Assembly: GCA_024742285.1 (NCBI GenBank)
Contig: JANSYR010000016.1
Location: forward strand, 62,001 to 126,000
DNA length: 64,000 bases
DNA from: a bacterium
Lineage (GTDB): Bacteria; Myxococcota_A; UBA9160; UBA4427
Reading direction: 5' to 3'
The translations under genes and the position numbers were made by a program. The notes under the pieces were generated by a model, which was given only the letters and a program-made list of their open reading frames with translations, had not been told where the DNA came from and searched no databases. The stretch's first letter is position 1, and every line of letters starts with the position of its first letter. Positions 27,637 to 34,489 of the stretch are shown here, one piece after another.

Positions 27637-28523
27637 GCGCCGACCCGCCCTGGCGAGCGGCGCTCGAGGAGGCGACCGGGGAGCAGGTCTCGCGGACCGC
27701 ACCCGTCTCCGGAGGCGACATCGGCGACAGCGGACGGGTCGAGCTCGCCGATGGACAGGTCCTCTTCGTCAAGCACTACCCGTGCGTTCCGAAGGCGGCC
27801 TCGGAGATCCCGGGCATCGCCGAGGCGGAGGCCCGAGGGCTCGAGTGGCTGGCCGACGCGCAGGTGGAGGAGCTCCGGATCGCCCGCCCCGTCGCCTACG
27901 GCGAGGACTGGCTCGCGCTCGAGTGGATCGAATCGCGCGCCCCGGCGCCCGACCACGACGAGCGACTCGGACGTGGACTGGCCCGGCTGCACGCGGCATC
28001 GCCGGGCGAGTTCGGCTTCCCGACCTCGAACTGGATCGCCCGGATCCCCTGGTCGAACGCGCCCTGCGCCGACTGGGCCGACTTCTACGCGGAACGCCGA
28101 CTGCGCCCCCTCGCGCGGCGCGCGCGGGACGACGGCGCCCTTCCGACGAACATCGCCGTCGACCTGGACCGACTGATCGACGCGCTGCCGGAGCTCGCCG
28201 GTCCGGACGAGCCTCCGGCGCGCCTCCATGGCGACCTCTGGTCCGGGAACGCGATCTGCGATTCGAACGGCGGTCCCTGCCTGATCGACCCGGCGGTCTA
28301 CGGCGGACATCGGGAGATCGACCTCGCGATGATGGACCTCTTCGGCGGCTTCGGACCGCGCGTGTTCGCCGCCTACCAGGAGGTCTGGCCACTCGCGCCG
28401 GGCGCCGAGGCCCGCCTGCCGCTCTACCAGGTGCTGCCGCTGCTGGTGCACGTCTGCCTCTTCGGCGGGCGCTACGTCGGTGGACTCGCCCGCGCGATCG
28501 ACGACGCCCTCCGCGCAGGTTGA
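27633..28523 (+). CDS. Fructosamine/ketosamine-3-kinase family protein
   Basis: 296 aa from the TTG overlapping the phosphatase stop (TTGA); an alternative start 45 bp upstream would deepen the overlap. The kinase phosphorylates sugars attached to protein amines so that the adduct falls off. Motifs are VSGGDIGDSGRVELADGQVLFVKHYP (nucleotide loop and Lys), ALEWIES (hinge), RLHGDLWSGNAI (catalytic HGDLWxGN) and LIDPAVYGGHREIDLAMMDLFGGF (DPA metal site). These are diagnostic for the FN3K family within the APH-like kinases. Confidence 0.93.
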   Translation: MSADPPWRAALEEATGEQVSRTAPVSGGDIGDSGRVELADGQVLFVKHYPCVPKAASEIPGIAEAEARGLEWLADAQVEELRIARPVAYGEDWLALEWIESRAPAPDHDERLGRGLARLHAASPGEFGFPTSNWIARIPWSNAPCADWADFYAERRLRPLARRARDDGALPTNIAVDLDRLIDALPELAGPDEPPARLHGDLWSGNAICDSNGGPCLIDPAVYGGHREIDLAMMDLFGGFGPRVFAAYQEVWPLAPGAEARLPLYQVLPLLVHVCLFGGRYVGGLARAIDDALRAG

Positions 28524-28539
28524 TGGGACGCGGGCGATC

Positions 28540-28593
28540 GGGCATCGATCCGACGCGCCTTGCCTGGATGCACGACGCGCCGAATCGATGCCC
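28540..28593. terminator. Bidirectional hairpin between convergent fructosamine kinase and PEP-CTERM genes
   Basis: GGGCATCGATCCG (28540-28552) and CGAATCGATGCCC (28581-28593) pair at 12 of 13 positions across a 28-nt loop that carries ACGCGCC twice. It is placed in the 85-bp gap between two convergent stops. There is no T-run. Confidence 0.5.
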
Positions 28594-28608
28594 ACGACCG
28601 TCGCGTCG

Positions 28609-29415
28609 CTAGCGGCGGCGCCCTCCCCAGCCGAGCCCGACCAGACCGAGCCCCATCAGCAACGCGGTCCCCGGCTCCGGCACGATGTTGAGCGCACCGA
28701 CGGCGTCGAGATCGAGAACGCTGCTCGAGAAAGGCGTCGCATAGGGGTCATAGATCGGCCGACCCATCGAATCGAAGGTCGAGCCGTCTCCGACGACATC
28801 GGTGATCCGCACGAAACGAATCGCAGAGAGATCGACGACGCCGCCGATCACGAGCGGGTCGGCGAGGAGTTCTTCGAGATCGAACCCCGTGCCGGTGCCC
28901 GCGGCATGCCTGCCGGCGAGGTCTCGCACGTCCGTCGGGTCGATCGCGCTGAAGGGACCGACCGGGGCCGGCGTGAGGGATTCCGAGGCGAAGCGCGCGA
29001 AGTTCAGCCCGTCGGAGGATACGTCGACGAAACCGAGCTCCGCGAAGAGACCTCCCCCGGACTCGAATCCGTTCTCCCACACCGCGAAATCCGCCCCGGC
29101 ATCGTTCCTGAGCAGAATGTCGAACTCGAGTGTGATCGAGCCGCCGTCGCCCAGCGAGACCAGAGAACCGTCCGCGGAGCCTGTGGCGTGGGTATCGACG
29201 CCAAACGTCGCGAGCGGACCAGCGGGGTTGGCGATGTCCTGCGGACCGCGCGCGAAGTCCGATACGCCGGAGGCCCAGGCGACCACCGAGCCGGAATCGA
29301 CGCCCGACTCCGTGAAGGGACCGGCGAGTGCAGGGGCGGCCGACAGCACGAAGGACAAGGAAGCGAGAAGCGTCGCGACGACCGTCGTCACGATTTTCGA
29401 GCTGGATCGAAACAT
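28609..29415 (-). CDS. PEP-CTERM surface protein A, cobalamin-riboswitch controlled
   Basis: 268 aa. It has a signal peptide (residues about 8-30, ending APALA) and a C-terminal sorting signal [24 protein letters not shown] (PEP, hydrophobic helix, Arg cluster), which exosortase recognises. The mature domain carries LVSLGDGGSITLEFD, DFAVWENGFE, DPTDVRDLAGRHAAGTGTGFDL, IRFVRITDVVGDGST and YDPYATPF, and is a paralogue of the protein at 31686-32498. I know of no assigned activity; the domain looks like a beta-sandwich. I chose the ATG behind GGGAGAG. The gene is the only one after the minus-strand cobalamin riboswitch, so a role in B12 binding or capture is inferred from regulation. Confidence 0.85.
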   Translation of the reverse strand: MFRSSSKIVTTVVATLLASLSFVLSAAPALAGPFTESGVDSGSVVAWASGVSDFARGPQDIANPAGPLATFGVDTHATGSADGSLVSLGDGGSITLEFDILLRNDAGADFAVWENGFESGGGLFAELGFVDVSSDGLNFARFASESLTPAPVGPFSAIDPTDVRDLAGRHAAGTGTGFDLEELLADPLVIGGVVDLSAIRFVRITDVVGDGSTFDSMGRPIYDPYATPFSSSVLDLDAVGALNIVPEPGTALLMGLGLVGLGWGGRRR

Positions 29416-29455
29416 GGAGCTCTCCCGGGCGGCATGCGATCGCACCGCCCACAGT

Positions 29456-29475
29456 GCGGCGGATGCATCCGCCGC
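29456..29475 (-). promoter_or_regulatory. 20-bp perfect palindrome in the leader of PEP-CTERM gene A
   Basis: GCGGCGGATGCATCCGCCGC is fully self-complementary. It lies between the cobalamin aptamer and the start codon, 41-60 bp upstream of the ATG. It is a candidate expression platform (terminator or masking stem) or a protein operator. Confidence 0.5.
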
Positions 29476-29662
29476 TGGGGTTCGCTTCGTTTCAGCTCGA
29501 CATCGTGGGGACCGGGAGAAGGACGGGGGTTCGCGGGCCAGCCCGTCGATCGAAGGTCGTGTGTCGTCTCGAAGACGAGACACCCGCTTCTCGCGATCCA
29601 CGGGACCGAGCGAATCCGCCGGCCTGCCGCCGCTCCTCCTGACACCGAAGAAGAACGAAGCT

Positions 29663-29867
29663 CGAGACAGGCCGGTCTTCTGGCTCCCGGATCAACCCTT
29701 CGCGAAGCCTTCCCAACCCCATCGGGTCAGTGGCATGAATTCGCGTCGGTCCCCGGTTACAGCGACGGGCTCGCGCCGGAATTGCACCGGCTTCCCGCAG
29801 TCGACCGCCTCGTCTTTCGAAGCAGCCGACCGCCCCCAGCGAGATCTGCTGGAGGACACCTGACTCG
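29663..29867 (-). ncRNA. Cobalamin (B12) riboswitch, minus strand
   Basis: Read on minus, the conserved cobalamin aptamer elements occur in order. GAAGCCGGTGCAATTCCGGC is followed by GCCCGTCGCTGTAACCGGGG, the B12 box GCCACTG (29734-29728), GGGAAGG, and AGCCAGAAGACCGGCC near the 3' end. A closing P1 helix pairs CGAGTCAGG (29867-29859) with CCTGTCTCG (29671-29663) at 8 of 9 positions. It leads into PEP-CTERM gene A with a 247-nt spacer holding a 20-bp palindrome. Binding of adenosyl- or other cobalamin should switch the gene off. Confidence 0.93.
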
Positions 29868-29879
29868 TTATGTGCCGCC

Positions 29880-29909
29880 ACTATGACACGGGCCCCGTGC
29901 GACCGTCAA
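29880..29909 (-). promoter_or_regulatory. Promoter for the minus-strand riboswitch transcript
   Basis: On minus, TTGACG (29909-29904) is followed after 18 bp by CATAGT (29885-29880). The predicted start near 29872 is just 5' of the riboswitch P1 helix. The spacer contains the small palindrome CACGGGCCCCGTG. Confidence 0.5.
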
Positions 29910-29941
29910 CGAGACCGACGACACCGGCGCTCGGCTCGGCG

Positions 29942-29966
29942 CACTCGACCGATGACCGGTCGAGTG
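29942..29966. promoter_or_regulatory. Hairpin/operator between the two divergent promoters
   Basis: CACTCGACCG and CGGTCGAGTG form a perfect 10-bp inverted repeat with a 5-bp centre (ATGAC). It lies 33 bp from the minus promoter and about 100 bp from the plus promoter. This suggests a shared protein-binding site on top of riboswitch control. Confidence 0.45.
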
Positions 29967-30069
29967 TGCGAGACCCGGTTCGTTCGCACCGAGTCGCCCC
30001 ACGCAAGAGACGAGCGAAAGGGGCCCAGCGGAACGAGAGCGGCCTGTATGTCGGCGGAGCTCGCCGAAA

Positions 30070-30098
30070 TTGCAGCCCCCACCAGTGTGGGCTACGAA
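30070..30098 (+). promoter_or_regulatory. Promoter for the plus-strand riboswitch transcript
   Basis: TTGCAG (30070-30075), 17 bp, TACGAA (30093-30098). The boxes match the sigma-70 consensus at 3 of 6 each, but spacing is ideal. The predicted start near 30106 meets the 5' end of the riboswitch P1 helix. The spacer holds CCCAC, CAGT, GTGGG. Confidence 0.4.
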
Positions 30099-30109
30099 GC
30101 ACCGATACG

Positions 30110-30376
30110 ACGGTGAAGGGTGTCCCACGTTGGAGCGTCAAGTTGGCGACCGACGGGGGGCGGGCAGGACCTGATCCTGTTCACGGGAAGCCGGTGCAAA
30201 TCCGGCGCGAGCCCGTCGCTGTAACCGGGGACGAACTGCACAGGGGCGAAGCCCCCAGCCACTGGCCGAATCCGGCTCTCTGCACCACGCATGACGTGCG
30301 GCGCAGCGACCCGAGAAGAAGCTGGGAAGGCGTGCAGCTTCGGCTGATCCGGAAGCCAGAAGACCGACCCTTCATC
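30110..30376 (+). ncRNA. Cobalamin (B12) riboswitch, plus strand
   Basis: The aptamer elements are GAAGCCGGTGCAAATCCGGC (from 30188), GCCCGTCGCTGTAACCGGGG, the B12 box GCCACTGG (30258-30265), GCTGGGAAGG and AAGCCAGAAGACC (30353-30365). P1 pairs TGAAGGGT (30114-30121) with ACCCTTCA (30367-30374) perfectly. It is the mirror of the minus-strand riboswitch 240 bp away, with almost identical core sequence but a longer peripheral insert. It leads into the DUF4465 gene and so controls the whole plus-strand B12 unit. Confidence 0.95.
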
Positions 30377-30526
30377 GGTGCTGCGTCTCTCCGAAGCAGA
30401 GAGCGCAGGGCAAGACGGAATCGACGCACGATCGCGGACACCGCCGGGACGCGGGGACCGTGATCTCTTTCGTATCTGGAACGGGGCAGCCCGACTGCTC
30501 CACGGATCGCTCTGCGGGCGGCCCGT

Positions 30527-30544
30527 GGGGAGCGCGCGCTCCCC
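30527..30544 (+). promoter_or_regulatory. 18-bp palindrome in the leader of the plus-strand B12 unit
   Basis: GGGGAGCGCGCGCTCCCC is fully self-complementary and lies about 150 nt past the aptamer and 160 nt before the ATG at 30706. A weaker stem (CTGCG-TCTCT with AGAGA-GCGCAG) sits at about 30380-30412, right after the aptamer. Either could be the expression platform. The rest of 30377-30705 holds no supportable gene. Confidence 0.45.
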
Positions 30545-30705
30545 TCTCGATCCGACGCCGAATCTCGAACCTCCCCCTGCGAATTCGTGCTCCGAGGAGT
30601 GACTCCGGACGGAAACGTCCCGGGTCGGCATCACCGAACGCCGTCCTCGATCGGCCGGAAACCCCGGCCAGCGGTCCCCGAAGCGGGACTGCGAGGAGCA
30701 CTCTG

Positions 30706-31536
30706 ATGTTGATTCGGCTCTCGTTCTCACCTGCTCTCCGTAACTCGGCGGAGCGCACGCGTCGTCCCTTCGGCGCGGCGGCCCTCGTCGCCACGCTGGC
30801 CACCCTGACTTCGACACACGCCGCAGCGCTGACGGCCACCTTCGAGGATCTCGGCCTCGACCCGTCGCCGCCCGGCGAGTTCATCGATCCGCCGACCTCC
30901 GGCGGAAGCTTCGTCTCGGGCGGCGTGACCTTCCTCAACGATGGTGGCTTCGGCGGCTTCTCCGCCTCGACGACGTCGGACACGACGACCCCCGGCTTCA
31001 CCAACCAGTACAGCAACATCACGGGGGAAGGCGCGGGGGGTTCCTCGGCCTTCGGAATCGCCTCTGCGTTCTCGCCCGTCGAGCTCGCGTTCTCGACGCC
31101 CCAGACGGTGCTGACTGCGGAGTTCACCAACACCACCTACGCGGCGCTCTCGATGCTGAACGGCGACCAGTTCGCCAAGCAGTTCGGGGGACCGACCGGG
31201 GACGACGAGGACTTCTTCTTGCTCACGATCGAAGGACTCGACGGAATCGGCGGCGTCACCGGCGCGGTGGACTTCTATCTCGCGGACTATCGCTTCGCCG
31301 ACAACGCCCTCGACTACATCGTGGACGAGTGGACGACCGTCAGCCTCGACGTGCTCGGCCAGGTCAATGGCCTGCGCTTCAGCCTGACCGGCAGCGACGT
31401 CGGGGGCTTCGGGCTGAACACGCCCGCCTACTTCGCGATCGACGATCTGGTCACGGTGCCCGAACCGGGGACCGCGCTGCTCCTCGGTCTCGGCCTGGCG
31501 GGACTCGCGGGCCGCTCGCGGCGAGCCCGCGCCTAG
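30706..31536 (+). CDS. DUF4465 PEP-CTERM protein, candidate B12-binding surface protein
   Basis: 276 aa, starting behind GAGGAG. A signal peptide ends at THAAA. The mature region shows the DUF4465 pattern: ATFEDLGL near the start, [75 protein letters not shown] and [13 protein letters not shown]. The C-terminus [26 protein letters not shown] is a canonical PEP-CTERM exosortase signal. From memory, DUF4465 proteins occur in cobalamin-controlled loci of Bacteroidota, where a B12-binding surface lipoprotein family (BtuH) is described. Here the anchor is PEP-CTERM instead of lipid. As the first gene after the plus riboswitch, a B12-capture role is the best inference. Confidence 0.88.
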   Translation: MLIRLSFSPALRNSAERTRRPFGAAALVATLATLTSTHAAALTATFEDLGLDPSPPGEFIDPPTSGGSFVSGGVTFLNDGGFGGFSASTTSDTTTPGFTNQYSNITGEGAGGSSAFGIASAFSPVELAFSTPQTVLTAEFTNTTYAALSMLNGDQFAKQFGGPTGDDEDFFLLTIEGLDGIGGVTGAVDFYLADYRFADNALDYIVDEWTTVSLDVLGQVNGLRFSLTGSDVGGFGLNTPAYFAIDDLVTVPEPGTALLLGLGLAGLAGRSRRARA

Positions 31537-31561
31537 CTCGGGCGGGGCTCCTACGGCTCGA

Positions 31562-31589
31562 GCCCGGTCGCCCGTCACGGCGACCGGGC
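31562..31589 (+). terminator. Strong hairpin between DUF4465 and PEP-CTERM B genes
   Basis: GCCCGGTCGCC and GGCGACCGGGC form a perfect 11-bp stem with a 6-nt loop, 26 bp after the DUF4465 stop. No T-run follows. It may cause partial termination or protect the upstream mRNA, giving more of the first surface protein than of the receptor. Confidence 0.5.
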
Positions 31590-31685
31590 GAAAGCCCCGC
31601 GAGCGGACGCGGGTCTCGTCGAGACGATCCCCGTAACCGATCCCGGCTGGGACGTCCGGAAGCGACGTCCAGAGGAAACGAAACG

Positions 31686-32498
31686 ATGCTCGAAGGCTCC
31701 TTCCGGCGAGGACGCGCCGTCGGCGCGACTCTGCCGCTGCTCGCCCTGCTCGCCGCGCCGGCCGGCGCTGGCCCCTGGTCCGACCCGGGCCACCCCGACG
31801 ACTCGATGGTTGCCTGGGCGACCGCGGTCGAGGCCCTCGACCGCGGACCGCAGGACATCAACACGCCCGGTAGCCCCCTTGCCACCGCCGGCGCCGGCGC
31901 CAACTCCGTCGGCCCCGCAACGGGTGATCCGGGCGACACGGTCTCCCTCGGCGATGCCGGGACCATCACCCTGTCCTTCGATGAAGCCATCCACAACGGT
32001 CCCGGAGACGACTTCGCCGTCTTCGAGAACGGCTTCTTCGATCTCTTCGGTCTCTTTGCGGAATTCGCCTACGTCGAGGTCGCGAGCAACGGCATCGATT
32101 TCGCCGAGTTCGAGACCGATACGGTGAACACACTCCCGGTCGGAAGCTTCGACACGATCGACCCCACGGACTGGGTCGGCGTCGCCGGGCGGCATCCGGC
32201 GCGGACCGGGACGGGCTTCGATCTCGCCGACCTCGCCGGCGATCCCCTCGTACTCGCCGGCACCGTCGATCTGAACGACATCCGCTACGTGCGACTCACG
32301 GACGTGATCGGCGACGGCTCGACGACGGTGACGAGCGGCGGCCCCCTCTACGACCCCTACGCGACGCCCTTTCCCTCGAGCGGCTTCGACCTCGATGCGG
32401 TCGGCGTGATCCACGCGCCGGAGCCCGGATTCGCCGGTCTCCTCGGCGCGGGCGCCTTCGCCCTCGGCGTCGCTTCCGGCCGCCGGAGCCGCCGTTAG
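31686..32498 (+). CDS. PEP-CTERM surface protein B, paralogue of protein A
   Basis: 270 aa. The signal peptide ends at PAGAG. The mature domain aligns along its length with the divergent protein at 28609-29415. Shared blocks are [82 protein letters not shown] and DLDAVG. The C-terminus [26 protein letters not shown] is a PEP-CTERM signal with a somewhat weaker helix. It lies 8 bp upstream of the TonB-dependent receptor gene and so is co-expressed with it. Function is unknown; a partner of the receptor in B12 uptake is inferred from the operon. Confidence 0.85.
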   Translation: MLEGSFRRGRAVGATLPLLALLAAPAGAGPWSDPGHPDDSMVAWATAVEALDRGPQDINTPGSPLATAGAGANSVGPATGDPGDTVSLGDAGTITLSFDEAIHNGPGDDFAVFENGFFDLFGLFAEFAYVEVASNGIDFAEFETDTVNTLPVGSFDTIDPTDWVGVAGRHPARTGTGFDLADLAGDPLVLAGTVDLNDIRYVRLTDVIGDGSTTVTSGGPLYDPYATPFPSSGFDLDAVGVIHAPEPGFAGLLGAGAFALGVASGRRSRR

Positions 32499-32506
32499 GT
32501 CGGGCC

Positions 32507-34489
32507 ATGTGCGTGCGACGCCCGGACCGGATCGCGATCGCTCTCCTCGCACTTCTCTGGACCGCGACGCCCGCCGCCCTCGCAGCGGAGCGCGCGATCG
32601 GACCGGAGAAGGATCCCGTCGAGGAGATGATCGTCGTCGGGGAACAGCGGCCGGCACCGGACGTGCTGGCCGGCGCCACCACCAGCGTCCTCTCCGCCGA
32701 CGCGGGCCTGCTCGAAGGCGCGCGCATCGACGAGCTCCTGGCCGACGTGCCCGGCGTCCAGATCCGCAACTTCGGCGGCGCCGGAGAGCCCGTCGAGATC
32801 TCGATCCGCGGATCCCGGCCGCAGCAGGTCCCCGTCTTCCTGGACGGCGTCCGCGTCGAGTCGACGCTCACGAGCCGCACCGATCTCTCCGCCCTCTGTC
32901 TCGACGTCCTCGACGAGATCCAGGTCACGCGAGGCGCGGGCGCGGCGCGCGCCGGGAGCGGCGCGATCGGCGGGGTGGTGAATCTCGTCTCGCGACCGGC
33001 GCAGAAAGAGCCCGAGACGAAGCTCCGCTTCTCCGGCGGTCACTTCGAGACCTACGAGGGCAGCCTCCGCCACGCCCGCCGGATCGGCGACTGGGGCCTC
33101 TCTCTCGCCTACTGCGGGTTCGGAACCGAAGGCGACTTCGAGTACCAGCGTGCGTCGACGTCGACCGGCGGCGGCTCCAATCCGGTCGAGCGGCGCGTGA
33201 ACAACGATGCCGAGCGACACACGGGACTCGTGCGCGCCGAGCGCCAGTTCGGCCGCTTCGAGCTGGGCCTGACGCAGCTGACGACGCACCTGGAACGGGG
33301 CACGCCCGGCCAGGAGCTCAACCAGCGGCTCGAAGCCCGCGACGAGATCCTGACGCTCCTCTCGATCGCGCGGCTCGAGACGTCGCTCGAAGGCATGCCC
33401 GAAGGTCAGGCGGAGCTCCTCGTCGCCCACCAGCACCAACGCGACGACTTCGAGGACCCCGTCCCCCAGTTCGGCTTCGACGGTCTCGACGTCGAGACGA
33501 CCAGTGATTCGCTGACCCCCCGGCTGACGGTCTCCGGCGCCTTCGACGCCCTCGGCGCGGATCTCGACGCGAGCGTGCTCTTCGAGGGCCGCTTCGACAC
33601 GCGGGCGAGCAATGAGGCGAATCGTCGCTCTCGCGCCGGCGGCGCCGTCCGCGTGGAAGCCACGGCCCACTGGTTCGCGGATCGCCTCCGCGTCTCCCCC
33701 TCCGTCCGCGTCGAACGCTTCGAGGATCTCGACACGGAGTGGATCCCGGGACTCTTCGTCGAGGCCGAGGCGACGGATTGGCTGCTGCTGAAAGGCTCGG
33801 CGAGTCGCAGCTACCGGGCGCCCTCGTTCGGAGAGCTCTTCCTGCCCGACAAGGGCTTCGAGCGCGGCAACGAGAACCTCGACGCCGAGTCCGCCTGGAA
33901 TTTCGAGATCGGCGGCGTGCTCACCAGTCCCTTCGCCTCGCCGCTCCTCGACTTCGAGATCGAGGGGACGTACTTCGCCGGCGAGATCGACGACTCGATC
34001 GTGTTCACGCGAATCAGCCCCTTCACGAGCTCCTTCGTGAATACGGGCCGCGCGGAGACGCGGGGTCACGAGCTCTCGGTTCGCTGGCGACCGCACGAAT
34101 GGATCCGCGTGACTGCCGCCCGGACCGTGACGGACTCGAAGGACAAGGGTTCGGGTACCCAGCTGCCCGGGATCGCACGCTCCCAGATCGACGCCCGCCT
34201 GGAGCTCGGCCCCCGCGACCGGTTCAAGCTGCTGGGCGAGCTCCAGTACACGGGCGACATCAACACCTCGCCGGGCGGCCTCGCGAAGCTCGACTCCCGC
34301 GTGCTCTACGATGCGAGCGCCAGCGTCGATCTCGCCCGGATCGAGGCGATTCCGCTGCCCGAGCGGCTGCGCTCGCTCTGGCTCGTCGTCCGCGGTCGGA
34401 ACCTCGGCAACGTCGCCACCCGCGATGCCGCGTTCTTCCCTCGTCCGGGCCGAAACGTGACGATCTCCATCGAAGGAGTGCTCCGATGA
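32507..34489 (+). CDS. btuB: TonB-dependent receptor, BtuB-type cobalamin transporter
   Basis: 660 aa outer-membrane receptor. A signal peptide (ending LAA near residue 26) is followed by a TonB-box-like EEMIVVGE. The plug domain has ARIDELLADVPGVQIRNFGGAGEPVEISIRGSRPQQVPVFLDGVRV and EIQVTRGAGAARAGSGAIGGVVNLVSR. The 22-strand barrel ends in a standard C-terminal strand (RNVTISIEGVLR). The length fits BtuB (about 600) rather than large SusC-type receptors. The cobalamin assignment rests on the riboswitch at the head of the unit; sequence alone says only small-ligand TonB receptor. It overlaps the following lipoprotein gene by ATGA. No btuF, btuC or btuD is in the window. Confidence 0.88.
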   Translation: MCVRRPDRIAIALLALLWTATPAALAAERAIGPEKDPVEEMIVVGEQRPAPDVLAGATTSVLSADAGLLEGARIDELLADVPGVQIRNFGGAGEPVEISIRGSRPQQVPVFLDGVRVESTLTSRTDLSALCLDVLDEIQVTRGAGAARAGSGAIGGVVNLVSRPAQKEPETKLRFSGGHFETYEGSLRHARRIGDWGLSLAYCGFGTEGDFEYQRASTSTGGGSNPVERRVNNDAERHTGLVRAERQFGRFELGLTQLTTHLERGTPGQELNQRLEARDEILTLLSIARLETSLEGMPEGQAELLVAHQHQRDDFEDPVPQFGFDGLDVETTSDSLTPRLTVSGAFDALGADLDASVLFEGRFDTRASNEANRRSRAGGAVRVEATAHWFADRLRVSPSVRVERFEDLDTEWIPGLFVEAEATDWLLLKGSASRSYRAPSFGELFLPDKGFERGNENLDAESAWNFEIGGVLTSPFASPLLDFEIEGTYFAGEIDDSIVFTRISPFTSSFVNTGRAETRGHELSVRWRPHEWIRVTAARTVTDSKDKGSGTQLPGIARSQIDARLELGPRDRFKLLGELQYTGDINTSPGGLAKLDSRVLYDASASVDLARIEAIPLPERLRSLWLVVRGRNLGNVATRDAAFFPRPGRNVTISIEGVLR

